Below are positions 1-10,739 of a DNA stretch of 12,010 nucleotides, piece by piece. This DNA is from DATKXO01 sp035528995 (lineage in GTDB: Bacteria > Planctomycetota > Phycisphaerae > UBA1845): the NCBI GenBank assembly GCA_035528995.1, contig DATKXO010000187.1, positions 1 through 12,010 on the forward strand. The letters are read 5' to 3'. A program made the translations under genes and the position numbers. The notes beneath the pieces were generated by a model, which worked only from the letters and a program-made list of their open reading frames with translations, had not been told where the DNA came from and searched no databases. Numbering within the stretch: the first letter of the stretch is position 1; each line of letters begins with the position of its first letter.

Positions 1-210
1 GTGACCGCCAGGAAGATCGTCGAATTCCGCGAGGCTCGCCGCCGGGAACACATCCCGGACGACAACCCGCCCGGCGATGTCGTCAGAGTCTTTCGCGCCC
101 CGGCCGACCTTCAGCGGGTCAAAGGCATCGGCCCCAAGACGGTGCAACGCATGGAGCCCTACCTGACCTTCGGACCGCCGACGGTCGGCGCCGACCGCAC
201 CCGACCCTGA
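1..210 (+). CDS. ComEA-like helix-hairpin-helix DNA-binding protein, C-terminal part (5' truncated by window)
   Basis: The frame is open from the first base, so the true start is very probably upstream of the window; the GTG at position 1 reads as an internal valine. The visible 69 residues start in the last helix of one helix-hairpin-helix (TARKIVEFREARR). An unusually long Pro/Asp-rich linker (about residues 18-31) follows. Then comes a second, complete HhH with the hairpin VKGIGPKT at about residues 40-47. Paired HhH motifs of this kind are typical of the ComEA family, which binds double-stranded DNA without sequence preference and in competent bacteria takes part in DNA uptake. Planctomycetes carry several such proteins of unknown role. 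No catalytic domain is visible. The gene ends 32 bp from the convergent sigma-factor stop. The HhH call is firm; a role in competence is only a family-based guess. Confidence 0.75.
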   Translation: MTARKIVEFREARRREHIPDDNPPGDVVRVFRAPADLQRVKGIGPKTVQRMEPYLTFGPPTVGADRTRP

Positions 211-242
211 CGATCAATCGGCCGCAATGCCGAGGGCGACCG

Positions 243-1040
243 CTACTGCAGCACCGGGTCGCACTCCAGCACTTCACGTAGCTTGTTCAGAGCGCTGTTC
301 TGAAGCTGGCGCACTCGTTCCTTGCTCAGCCCCACGGCGTCGCCGATCTCCTGAAGCGTCGAACGCCGCCGGTCGCCCGCCGGAAACCGCTTGGCCAGGA
401 TCCGCGACTCAATGTCCGTCAGCTCGCCGAGGTTGCCGTCCAGAGCGTGCTGCAGCCGTTCGATGTAAAGATCCGCGCCCCCGTCCGGCTGGTAAGGCTC
501 CTCGAAAGATACGTCGTGCTGCACCGGGAACCGACGTCGATACGAACTCGCCTGCTTGCTACCGCGGATCATGCTCCGCCGGATCGCGTGGCAGGCATAC
601 GTGCTGAAACGAAAGCCGCGCCAGGGATCGAATCGCTCGGCCGCCTGGGCCAGTCCGAACATGGCCTCACTCAGCAGGTCGTCGCGATCCAGTTCCGCCG
701 AGCGGAACTTCGCCATCATCGAGTAGATCAGCGGGAAGTTCCGCTTCACGATGTAATCCCGGATCACGTACCAGCGCCTGAGCCATTCGGCCCGCTGGCT
801 CTTGGGAATCTGCCGCCCGGAAGCCCGCTCGGTGGCGTGGAAGGCGCTGGTGTGAAGCGCAGCGAACAGAGCCTGCTCGTCCGGCTCTGACTCCAGGCCG
901 CCGCCGGTCTGCACCCAGGTGGCGATTCGTTTGGCCGATGCACCGGCCGCTCGCGTCCGAATTCGAGCATCCGGAGCATACCAGACCCGGGGAGCGCTCT
1001 TCTTGCCCTGCTTCTTCAGTTCCGTGTTTGCTGTGACCAT
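243..1040 (-). CDS. RNA polymerase sigma factor, sigma-70 family (regions 2 and 4)
   Basis: This 265-residue protein should direct RNA polymerase to a promoter set. Region 2 spans about residues 95-160 and contains the core-binding and -10-recognition signature (DLLSEAMFGLAQAAERFD, then FRFSTYACHAIRRSM). Region 4 spans about 206-257 and has an RpoD-like helix-turn-helix (LQEIGDAVGLSKERVRQL). Only about 45 residues separate them, so region 3 is missing or vestigial and region 1.2 is not recognisable. The N-terminal 90 residues are basic and then of unknown function. I chose the ATG at 1040 because GGAAGG lies 7 nt upstream; the TTG five codons earlier (1055) would put the start inside that ribosome site. 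The promoter overlaps an operator lattice (see 1077-1125), so the gene is probably tightly regulated, perhaps by its own regulon. No anti-sigma gene is adjacent. It is too RpoD-like in region 4 to be a typical ECF factor. Confidence 0.9.
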   Translation of the reverse strand: MVTANTELKKQGKKSAPRVWYAPDARIRTRAAGASAKRIATWVQTGGGLESEPDEQALFAALHTSAFHATERASGRQIPKSQRAEWLRRWYVIRDYIVKRNFPLIYSMMAKFRSAELDRDDLLSEAMFGLAQAAERFDPWRGFRFSTYACHAIRRSMIRGSKQASSYRRRFPVQHDVSFEEPYQPDGGADLYIERLQHALDGNLGELTDIESRILAKRFPAGDRRRSTLQEIGDAVGLSKERVRQLQNSALNKLREVLECDPVLQ

Positions 1041-1047
1041 TCGAGAA

Positions 1048-1053
1048 CCTTCC
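1048..1053 (-). promoter_or_regulatory. Ribosome binding site of the sigma factor gene
   Basis: On the minus strand this reads GGAAGG, 7 nt before the ATG at 1040. It decides the start, because the alternative TTG at 1055 overlaps it. Confidence 0.7.
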
Positions 1054-1076
1054 AACTCGACCGCGATTCCATCGAA

Positions 1077-1125
1077 ATAGTACTCTTGTGGTGCTATTTA
1101 ATATAGCACCATTTCGGTGCTATAT
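1077..1125. promoter_or_regulatory. Operator-like lattice: alternating GGTGCTAT half-sites every 13 bp
   Basis: Three exact copies of GGTGCTAT or its complement lie at 1090-1097 (forward), 1103-1110 (reverse) and 1116-1123 (forward). A fourth, 6-of-8 copy (ATAGTACT, reverse) lies at 1077-1084. All starts are exactly 13 bp apart and orientation alternates, giving overlapping palindromes with 8-bp arms and 5-bp gaps. The central pair extends to 10-bp perfect arms (1101-1110 and 1116-1125). The lattice covers the sigma-factor promoter from the -35 edge to past the predicted transcript start. The geometry suggests cooperative binding of a dimeric repressor; which protein binds is unknown. Confidence 0.65.
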
Positions 1126-1128
1126 CAA
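1100..1128 (-). promoter_or_regulatory. Putative sigma-70-type promoter of the sigma factor gene
   Basis: On the minus strand, a -35 element TTGATA (1128-1123) is followed by a 17-bp spacer and a -10 element TATATT (1105-1100). The expected transcript start is near 1093, giving a leader of about 50 nt to the ATG at 1040. The surrounding sequence is markedly AT-rich against a GC-rich background. The inverted repeat of GGTGCTAT half-sites covers the spacer and both hexamer edges, as expected for a repressor site. Confidence 0.65.
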
Positions 1129-1160
1129 ATCTATCTTGGCAAACGTGTCCCAATTTGGAG

Positions 1161-1177
1161 AAAAAAACGCTTTTTTT
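1161..1177. repeat. A7/T7 palindrome (A-tract, CGC, T-tract)
   Basis: Seven A, then CGC, then seven T form a perfect palindrome with a 3-nt loop. It lies about 70 bp upstream of the predicted sigma-factor transcript start, where it could act as bent DNA or an upstream activating element. It does not look like a terminator for any gene here, since no gene ends nearby. Confidence 0.4.
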
Positions 1178-1228
1178 GGGCGCCTCCGCTCCCAGCTTCC
1201 GTACTGATTGGATTCCCACTGGAAACAA

Positions 1229-1273
1229 GCCGTTCGATACTGCATTTATGACGTTTACACGTTATCGAACGGC
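1229..1273. repeat. Perfect 11-bp inverted repeat with 23-bp spacer
   Basis: The arm GCCGTTCGATA at 1229-1239 is mirrored exactly at 1263-1273. The 23-bp spacer is AT-richer than its surroundings and contains its own small repeat, ACGT-TTAC-ACGT at 1251-1262. No poly-T tail follows, and the nearest gene end is far away, so a terminator role is unlikely. It lies in the divergent region between the sigma factor and apgM and could be a regulator site or a leader structure. Confidence 0.45.
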
Positions 1274-1298
1274 CCTACGTGCTTGGCCGCCCGATGGA

Positions 1299-1326
1299 TT
1301 GCCCACCGGGGCCCCCGCGGTACACT
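1299..1326 (+). promoter_or_regulatory. Possible promoter of apgM
   Basis: TTGCCC (1299-1304), a 16-bp spacer and TACACT (1321-1326) make a plausible but imperfect sigma-70-type promoter. The transcript would have a GC-rich leader of about 130 nt with short complementary segments (CGACCGGC near 1345 and GCCGGTCG near 1382). The match is weak and chance occurrence is possible. Confidence 0.3.
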
Positions 1327-1462
1327 GCGTCCGCTGGACCGCGCCGACCGGCTACTTGCCGGGGCCGCGACTTGACCGCGGGCCGGTCGCGCCCCTTACT
1401 GGGTCCGGCACCAGCGAAGCATCCGCCCCGATGCCCCGGAGCACCTGCCAGGTGAGACGAGA

Positions 1463-2668
1463 ATGGACACGCAAGAACTGACCCGCGAGCTCAACACCGA
1501 CAACGGATCGAAGATCGTGCTGGCCGTGGCTGACGGCCTGGGCGGGCTCCCCCGCGAGCCGGGCGGCCCCACCGAACTCGAAGCAGCCGCCACACCCAAT
1601 CTCGATAAGCTGGCTGCCCTCGGCGTGTGCGGCCTGACCATCCCCGTGCTGCCCGGCATCACGCCGGGCAGCGGCCCCGGGCACTTAGGCATGTTCGGCT
1701 ACGACCCGCTGAAGTACGTCATCGGGCGCGGCGTGCTCGAGGCCCTGGGCATCGACTTCGACCTCGGGCCTAACGACGTGGCCGCCCGAGGCAACTTCTG
1801 CACGGTGGGTAAGGCCGGCGTCATCACCGATCGCCGCGCCAAACGCATTCCCACCGAGACCTGCACCCGACTCGTCGAGAAGCTCCGCAACATCCGCCTC
1901 GACGGCGTCGAACTCTTCGTCGAGCCGGTTCGGGAGCACCGCTTCGTCCTCGTGCTCCGCGCCCGGGGCATCGAAGGCGAGGTGAACGACACCGATCCCC
2001 AGGTGGAGGGGCGCAAACCTCTGGCCCCCGAGCCGCGCAACGCCGCGTCGGAACCCACCGCAAAGCTGTTGACCGAGTTCATCCGCCAGGCCGGCGAAAT
2101 CCTCCGGGCCGAACGCCCCGCCAACATGCTCACGCTACGAGGAATCGCCAAGAAACCGCCGATTCCCTCCATGCAGGACGTGTACGGTTTGAAGGCGGCC
2201 GCCATCGCCGTCTACCCCATGTACCGCGGCCTGGCCCGGCTGGTGGGCATGACGGTGCTCGAAGCCGGCGCCAACTGGACCGAGCAGGTCCAGGCGCTCA
2301 AACAGAACTGGGCGGCCTACGACTTCTTCTACCTGCACTACAAGTACACCGACAGCAAGGGCGAGGACGGCGACTTCGATGCCAAGGTCGCCCACGTCGA
2401 GAAGTTCGACGCCGAGTTCGGCCACATCCTGGCCCTCAAGCCCGACGTGCTGATCGTAACCGGCGATCACAGCACGCCCGCCGTGCTCAAGAGCCACAGT
2501 TGGCACCCGGTGCCCGTATTGCTGGCCGCCGACTCATGCCGGCCCGATGAAGCCACAAAGTTCGGTGAGCGCGATTGTCTTCGCGGCGGCCTGGGCCGGT
2601 TCGAGGCCAAGTACCTGCTGCCGCTGGCCCTGGCCCACGCCGGCCGATTGCAGAAGTTCGGGGCCTGA
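1463..2668 (+). CDS. apgM: Archaeal-type cofactor-independent phosphoglycerate mutase
   Basis: This 401-residue cytosolic enzyme should interconvert 3-phosphoglycerate and 2-phosphoglycerate in glycolysis and gluconeogenesis, using bound divalent metal and no 2,3-bisphosphoglycerate. It belongs to the alkaline phosphatase superfamily. Visible motifs are the first metal ligand in VADGLGGLP (D24), TPNLDKLA, and PGSGPGHLGMFGYDP with the catalytic serine S70. Near the C terminus are metal-binding segments YKYTDSKGEDGD and TGDHSTPAVLKSHSWHP. The length is normal for the family (about 400), clearly shorter than the roughly 510-residue GpmI type. AGGTGAG 6 nt before the ATG supports the start. It is transcribed away from the sigma factor across a 422-bp regulatory region and looks monocistronic. 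There are no signs of damage. Confidence 0.93.
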   Translation: MDTQELTRELNTDNGSKIVLAVADGLGGLPREPGGPTELEAAATPNLDKLAALGVCGLTIPVLPGITPGSGPGHLGMFGYDPLKYVIGRGVLEALGIDFDLGPNDVAARGNFCTVGKAGVITDRRAKRIPTETCTRLVEKLRNIRLDGVELFVEPVREHRFVLVLRARGIEGEVNDTDPQVEGRKPLAPEPRNAASEPTAKLLTEFIRQAGEILRAERPANMLTLRGIAKKPPIPSMQDVYGLKAAAIAVYPMYRGLARLVGMTVLEAGANWTEQVQALKQNWAAYDFFYLHYKYTDSKGEDGDFDAKVAHVEKFDAEFGHILALKPDVLIVTGDHSTPAVLKSHSWHPVPVLLAADSCRPDEATKFGERDCLRGGLGRFEAKYLLPLALAHAGRLQKFGA

Positions 2669-2696
2669 GCGTGATGCTCCGCACCGCGAGCCACCC

Positions 2697-2730
2697 GAGA
2701 GGAGCGTCAATGGCGCGAGCCGGCCGTTGA
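2697..2730 (+). other. Possible six-codon leader ORF with strong ribosome site
   Basis: GAGAGGAG (2697-2704) lies 5 nt before an ATG at 2710 that opens only a six-codon frame (MARAGR) ending at TGA 2728-2730. The ribosome site is better than that of the membrane-protein gene starting at 2775. It could be a tiny translated leader or simply chance; no attenuator hairpin is evident after it. Confidence 0.2.
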
Positions 2731-2774
2731 ACACGTACTCGCGTCGGTGACCGCGTACACGGGACTCGGCACGC

Positions 2775-2954
2775 ATGGGCATTCGTGACACGCCGCCGGG
2801 AATCTGGCTGATCCTCGCGGCGCTGTGCGTCTTCGTGCTGATAAGATTCCTCTTCCTCCGTCCCGGCCCCTCCGCTGCCTCAGCCATCGGGCTGCTGGTC
2901 ATCGCTTACGCGCTGCTGGTCATCGCTGGCGCATTCACACGAGGCAGCAAGTAG
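2775..2954 (+). CDS. Small two-helix membrane protein of unknown function
   Basis: This 59-residue frame starts with ATG and ends in TAG. It encodes two hydrophobic stretches, at about residues 9-27 (IWLILAALCVFVLIRFLFL) and 37-53, separated by a short Pro/Gly/Ser turn. The C terminus is basic (TRGSK). The pattern is that of a small hairpin membrane protein with both ends probably in the cytoplasm. The frame is closed upstream by TGA at 2748, and ATG 2775 is the only start. Its ribosome site is weak, which lowers confidence. It lies between apgM and the large GT-C-like membrane protein on the same strand, but a promoter-like sequence separates it from the latter. I recognise no family. It could be an accessory subunit of the downstream membrane enzyme or unrelated. 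Confidence 0.5.
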   Translation: MGIRDTPPGIWLILAALCVFVLIRFLFLRPGPSAASAIGLLVIAYALLVIAGAFTRGSK

Positions 2955-3069
2955 CGTCCCTCCCCGCCCGGCCCCATCCCTTCGGGCGACCATCCACCGA
3001 GCATCCTCCGCCTGTCTTGTCCGATCGCGCAGGCCGCGATACGTTGCCCGGGCACCGGGCGATGGCGCG

Positions 3070-3097
3070 TTGAGCCGGACAGGCTTCGGCGTATAAG
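3070..3097 (+). promoter_or_regulatory. Putative promoter of the membrane glycosyltransferase-like gene
   Basis: TTGAGC (3070-3075), a 16-bp spacer and TATAAG (3092-3097) resemble a sigma-70-type promoter. Transcription would start near 3104, only about 20 nt before the TTG start at 3124. The GGGGTGGG between them (3110-3117) can serve as ribosome site. Confidence 0.45.
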
Positions 3098-3123
3098 AGG
3101 CCACTCATCGGGGTGGGCATGCT

Positions 3124-5508
3124 TTGAGCGACCCGACTGCACAGGACGACCTCACGGGGCAGCCGCGAGCCGCCGGCAACGCCATTCCCAAACCGCGCCC
3201 CCGGTGGTCCTGGTGGCGAGCGCCGGACCTGGCCGGAATCGACTCCTTCTGGCGAGAGCAACACAAACGCCCCTGGTGGTCCTGGTGGCACCTGATCGAG
3301 CTGGCCGCCGTCTTCGCCCTCGGCGCCTGCCTCATGAACTTCCTCTACGTCGGAACCGGTGGCGTCCTGGGTGACCGGCTCGGCGTCCCCGGCCACGACT
3401 CCTACTACCACGTCAAGATGGCCGTCCTGCTCCCCGAGATCGGCCTGACCCACGAATTCCCCTGGCTGCGATACTGCTACTTCCGCGACCTGACTGCCGA
3501 CTTCGTCAGCCACCACTACGGCTTCCACGCCCTGCTGGCCCCCTTCGTCTACGCGGGCAAGTGGCTGCGAGACGACTACCTCACCGGCGGGCGCTGGGGC
3601 ATCTCCGCCTTCTTCGCCGCCGCTCTGACCCTGTTCCAGTTGATCCTCATGACCCAGCGGGTCCGCTGTCGATGGCTGTGGCTGGCCCTCTACATCCTCA
3701 TGCCCTCGCAGTTCTTCAGCCGCCAGGCCTTCGTCCGGGCCATCGCCCCCTCGCTGCTGTTCATGATGCTGATCATCGTCCTGATGTTCCGCCGGCGCTA
3801 CCTGCTCACCGGCATCGCCGTGGCCGCCTACACCCATCTGTACATGGGCGGCGTCATCTTCGGACCGCTCATCGTGATCTGCTACGCCGTCGCCGGCCTG
3901 ATCGGCCCGCGCGGCGACCGCGTCTCCTGGCGGCTCTGGATGTGGACCTTCTGCGGCTGGCTCGCCGGCGTCTACTTCCATCCCTACTACGAAGGCATGT
4001 ACGAGTTCCTGCGCCTCCAGGTCTTCGGCACCGGCCTGACGCCCGACATCAGCGTCGGCACCGAGTGGAAGCCCTACGATAAAGTCTGGTGGGTGGCCGG
4101 CATGTGCGGCTGGACCCTCATCCCCCTGGCCGCCTCCATCTGCCTGCGCCTCCGCCTCGGGCCGCGAATCAACGCCAGGGAACTGTCCGTCCTCCTCATG
4201 AACCTCGTGTTCGCAACCCTCATGCTCAAGTCGCGACGCTTCGTCGAGTACTGGCCGCCGTTCGGTTTGCTCAGCACCACTCTGCTGGCCGGCCCGCTAC
4301 TGGAAGACTGGCACGGCAAAGCCGCCCAATGGTTCCGCCGCCTGCAGAACGGGTGGGCCGCGATGATGCCCCCGGTCGCCCTGGCCTGCGTCTGCGTCGG
4401 CGCCGTGTGGGGCGTACGACTGGCACGCGAGCAACTCCGCATCGACCCCCTGCTCGACGACTGGCGCGTCTGGTCCATCGTGGCCGCCGGCGTCCTGCTG
4501 GTGCCGTTGGCCCGGTTCTGGACCGAGTCCGGTCCGCGGAACGGCCCGAAAACGCACCGCGTCTGGCGCACGGGAGTCGTGCCGCTGGCCGGTGCGATCT
4601 TCGTCGCCGCGCTGGTCGCCGTGTGTTGGCTGGCCACTCGAACCGGAAGCTTCGGCGGACCCAGATTCAGGGTCCCCTGGTGGTGCTTCGCCGCCCTCGC
4701 CCTGGTCTATTGGATCGTGCCGCTGATCGCCCAACGCTGGGCGAGCGGACGTTCGGTCGCCTCGACCGCCAAGCGGGCGGGCGGCATGATCGGGATCGCC
4801 ACAACCGCTCTGCTCGTGTTCACCCTCCTGCTCTCCGCCGCCGGACCGCAGATCGTCGGCCTCCAGCGCACCATCCGCGGCAAGTGGGACCTGCCCGCCA
4901 TCGAGGCCGCCATGGTCCATCTGAAAGACGTTTCCCCGCCCGGCTCGGTCATTTTCACTGACGACTGGGACATCTTCCCGGTCTACTTCTACATGAACGA
5001 CTACAACCACTACGTCGTGGGCCTGGACCCCAAGTTCACCCAGCACCGCGACCCGCTCCTCTGGGAACGCTACAAGGCCATCACTCGGGGCCAGACGCCC
5101 AAGACCGTGGAGGCCAAGAGCCGCGACGGAACCAGGCGCAAGGCTCGCGCGGAGATCGAGGACATCCGCCGCTACTTCGGAGCCGACTACGTCATGGTGG
5201 ACAGCGACCACATGCCCTTCAGGCGCAAGCTCGACGACGCCGCCACGTTCTGCCAGCGCATCTATCCGCCGCAGCAATCCGAGGACGCACCCACCGAAGA
5301 CCGAACGAGCAGGAAAGACCTCGATAACGCGCCCTACGTGATCTACCGCGTGTTCTCCACCACCGAGCGGGCCGAGGCCAAGCGCGCCGCCCAAAACGCC
5401 CGTCATGACCGAGCCAGAAAGGCCGTCCTGCGCAGCAAGCTGCGCCCGACCACCGGACCGCGTTCCCAGCCCGCGTCCCAGCCCGCCTCCGAGCCCGTTC
5501 AACCATGA
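3124..5508 (+). CDS. Polytopic membrane protein, GT-C / STT3-like glycosyltransferase candidate
   Basis: This 794-residue protein has about a dozen predicted membrane segments between residues 58 and 572 and a soluble C-terminal domain. After the first membrane segment comes GHDSYYHVK (G90-K98). It resembles the D-x-YYH loop motif that binds metal and lipid-linked donor in STT3/AglB oligosaccharyltransferases and other GT-C enzymes. A second aromatic/acidic motif, FTDDWDIFPVYF (from F611), opens the C-terminal domain, near where STT3 has WWDYG; the match is loose. Substrate and acceptor are unknown. The N terminus has two WSWW clusters before the first membrane helix, encoded by a 15-bp direct repeat (3203-3217, 3275-3289). 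The tail is low-complexity Ser/Gln/Pro/Ala. TTG 3124 is the only start, as TAA 3094 closes the frame. The stop overlaps the next gene as ATGA. An alternative is a general GT39-like or unknown membrane protein. Confidence 0.65.
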   Translation: MSDPTAQDDLTGQPRAAGNAIPKPRPRWSWWRAPDLAGIDSFWREQHKRPWWSWWHLIELAAVFALGACLMNFLYVGTGGVLGDRLGVPGHDSYYHVKMAVLLPEIGLTHEFPWLRYCYFRDLTADFVSHHYGFHALLAPFVYAGKWLRDDYLTGGRWGISAFFAAALTLFQLILMTQRVRCRWLWLALYILMPSQFFSRQAFVRAIAPSLLFMMLIIVLMFRRRYLLTGIAVAAYTHLYMGGVIFGPLIVICYAVAGLIGPRGDRVSWRLWMWTFCGWLAGVYFHPYYEGMYEFLRLQVFGTGLTPDISVGTEWKPYDKVWWVAGMCGWTLIPLAASICLRLRLGPRINARELSVLLMNLVFATLMLKSRRFVEYWPPFGLLSTTLLAGPLLEDWHGKAAQWFRRLQNGWAAMMPPVALACVCVGAVWGVRLAREQLRIDPLLDDWRVWSIVAAGVLLVPLARFWTESGPRNGPKTHRVWRTGVVPLAGAIFVAALVAVCWLATRTGSFGGPRFRVPWWCFAALALVYWIVPLIAQRWASGRSVASTAKRAGGMIGIATTALLVFTLLLSAAGPQIVGLQRTIRGKWDLPAIEAAMVHLKDVSPPGSVIFTDDWDIFPVYFYMNDYNHYVVGLDPKFTQHRDPLLWERYKAITRGQTPKTVEAKSRDGTRRKARAEIEDIRRYFGADYVMVDSDHMPFRRKLDDAATFCQRIYPPQQSEDAPTEDRTSRKDLDNAPYVIYRVFSTTERAEAKRAAQNARHDRARKAVLRSKLRPTTGPRSQPASQPASEPVQP

Positions 5509-7148
5509 CCCACAGACGCAACCAACCCGGAATCGACAACCCCCGCGGTGTATCTGCAACGTGGTGGGCCCTGCTGCCCATCCTGCTGGGCGGCTGCGTC
5601 GAGCACCTGCCCATCAGCATCCGCCTCGACCCTGAGGTCGAACGCCCCCCACGCGCCGTCGTCCTCATCTCCGTCGACGGCTTCGCCGCAAACAAGTTCG
5701 ACCAGTTTCTCGACGCCGGCGACCTGCCCAACATCCAACGACTGCTCGTCGACCGCGGCGTGCGCGTCCGCCGGGCCGTCGCTGGCCAGCCCACCATCAC
5801 CTACGCCAGCTTCTCCACCATCCTCACCGGACGCCATGCCGGGCATCACGGCATCCTGGGCAACAAGTGGTTCGACCGCTACGCCCTGGTCTTCCGCAAC
5901 TACGCCACCATGGCCACCTACCGATGGGTGGGTGACGATTACCTGGCACCCAACCTCTTCGAGCAGCTCGCGCCCGCATCCACCGTCAGCATCCAGAACG
6001 CCAACTGCCGCGGCGCCACCCGAACCATTGACAACTGGGCCAGCTCCGGCCTGCGCTGGTTCGTCGGCGCATTCGAGACCGTCGATCAGCTCATCCCGCT
6101 GCGCATGGAGCTCATCGCCGAGCAGGCCAACACCTGGGGCGCCTGGCCCCGCCTCATCCACGCCTACATGCCCGCCGTGGACGAGGTCGGCCACCACTAC
6201 GGCGCCGACTCACCCAGGTACCGCCGGGCGGCCGTCAACGTCGATCGACAGGTCGGCAGACTCTTCGCCGCCGTCCAGGCGGCCGGCATGACGGATCGCA
6301 CCTTCTTCGTTTTCCTCAGCGACCACGGCCACGTGCCTACCTTCCCCGCGAGCTACTTCGACGTGGCAAAACACCTGCGCAGCGCCGGTCTCACCGTTCA
6401 GGACAAACCGTTCGACGCGCGCACCTTGGAGCAACGCCGCCGCCATTACGACAACGTGGACGCGGTGGTCATCGCCGGCGGCGACCGCCGGGCCGTCATC
6501 CACCTGCCCGGGCCCGGCGGCTGGCACGAGCGACCGCAATTCGACACGGTCCGGGCCATGATCGACCCCACCCGGCAAAGCCCCGCCACCCTGTGGGAAA
6601 ACGGCGCCGTCAAACTCGCCCTGGCAGCGCGGCACGACGACGACGGCCAACGAACGATCGAGGTTTACTCCCGAAAGGGACACTCGCGACTGACCCGTCG
6701 CCGGAATGGTGATGCGCCGGTGTACGGCTACGAAATCGTGACCACCGACGCCCTGGACGGTCTGATCCCCACCGGCCTGCACGACGCCGAAACCTGGCTC
6801 ACCCTGACGGCCGACTCGCCGCTCCCCGACTTCGTCGTGCCCCTGGTCGAGCTGTTCGACTCGCCGCGGGCCGGCGACATCATGCTGGTAGCCAGAAAGG
6901 ACTGGGAGTTCGTCCCCCACCACCGCGGCGGACACGGCGGCGTCGATGCGGACGACGTCCTGGTCCCGATGGTCTTTGCCGGCCCGGACCTGCCCCAAGG
7001 AGCCACGATCGACCACGCCCGATTGGTCGACATCGCCCCGACGATCCTCGGCCTGCTTGCCGGCGCCGGCGATGCCCCGCCCGACCCCTCAACCTTCGAC
7101 GGCATCGACCGCTCGAGGCAACTGCGCGCCACCACCCCGCCGCCGTAA
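5505..7148 (+). CDS. Secreted lipoprotein, type I phosphodiesterase / nucleotide pyrophosphatase family (alkaline phosphatase superfamily)
   Basis: This 547-residue protein should hydrolyse or transfer a phosphate ester outside the cytoplasmic membrane. The N terminus has arginines, a hydrophobic run and the lipobox LLGGC, giving lipid attachment at C31. The two-metal site of the family is complete: D58 in SVDGF, a threonine nucleophile (probably T99, in PTITYASFSTILTG), D226 and H230 in DEVGHHYG, D273-H274 in SDHGH, and H477 in GGHGG. The frame overlaps the preceding GT-C-like gene by ATGA, so translation is probably coupled and the two may act on one envelope substrate, for example a lipid-linked or phosphorylated glycan (inference). 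The substrate cannot be read from the sequence; nucleotide pyrophosphatase, phosphodiesterase or phosphoglycerol/phosphoethanolamine-related activity are all possible. Confidence 0.85.
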   Translation: MTHRRNQPGIDNPRGVSATWWALLPILLGGCVEHLPISIRLDPEVERPPRAVVLISVDGFAANKFDQFLDAGDLPNIQRLLVDRGVRVRRAVAGQPTITYASFSTILTGRHAGHHGILGNKWFDRYALVFRNYATMATYRWVGDDYLAPNLFEQLAPASTVSIQNANCRGATRTIDNWASSGLRWFVGAFETVDQLIPLRMELIAEQANTWGAWPRLIHAYMPAVDEVGHHYGADSPRYRRAAVNVDRQVGRLFAAVQAAGMTDRTFFVFLSDHGHVPTFPASYFDVAKHLRSAGLTVQDKPFDARTLEQRRRHYDNVDAVVIAGGDRRAVIHLPGPGGWHERPQFDTVRAMIDPTRQSPATLWENGAVKLALAARHDDDGQRTIEVYSRKGHSRLTRRRNGDAPVYGYEIVTTDALDGLIPTGLHDAETWLTLTADSPLPDFVVPLVELFDSPRAGDIMLVARKDWEFVPHHRGGHGGVDADDVLVPMVFAGPDLPQGATIDHARLVDIAPTILGLLAGAGDAPPDPSTFDGIDRSRQLRATTPPP

Positions 7149-7197
7149 CGGCACGTCCCGATGCCCCTTTCGCGTCCTCACCCTCGATCCGGGCGGC

Positions 7198-10671
<3,474 letters not shown>

Positions 10672-10678
10672 CGCAAAA

Positions 10679-10685
10679 CCTCCCT
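10679..10685 (-). promoter_or_regulatory. Strong ribosome binding site of the tricorn-like gene
   Basis: On the minus strand this reads AGGGAGG, 7 nt before the GTG at 10671. It supports GTG as the start and places the signal peptide directly at the N terminus. Confidence 0.8.
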
Positions 10686-10739
10686 TTCGTCCAGAACCAC
10701 GCGGCCACGACGTCCGCCGCCGCGTCCCCGGAACGCAGG

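Noticed and set aside
1041..1055. Start of the sigma factor at TTG 1055
   Set aside because: That start would overlap the GGAAGG ribosome site; ATG 1040 has ideal 7-nt spacing from it.
1161..1177. Rho-independent terminator (A7-CGC-T7)
   Set aside because: The stem is only A-T pairs and no gene ends nearby on either strand; it lies between divergent promoters.
1229..1273. XerC/XerD dif-type recombination site
   Set aside because: A dif site has 11-bp arms around a 6-bp centre; here the centre is 23 bp and the arms do not resemble known dif arms.
2935..3981. A 348-codon minus-strand frame over the start of the GT-C-like gene
   Set aside because: Asp/Gly/Gln-rich shadow sequence with no recognisable motif; it conflicts with the plus-strand gene, its promoter and the small membrane-protein gene.
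4297..5559. A 420-codon minus-strand frame opposite the GT-C-like gene
   Set aside because: The translation is low-complexity Gly/Val/His-rich without domains and is a mirror of the convincing plus-strand gene.
7149..7197. Bidirectional terminator between the convergent lipoprotein and tricorn-like genes
   Set aside because: The 49-bp gap shows no stable GC-rich hairpin with a T-tract on either strand.
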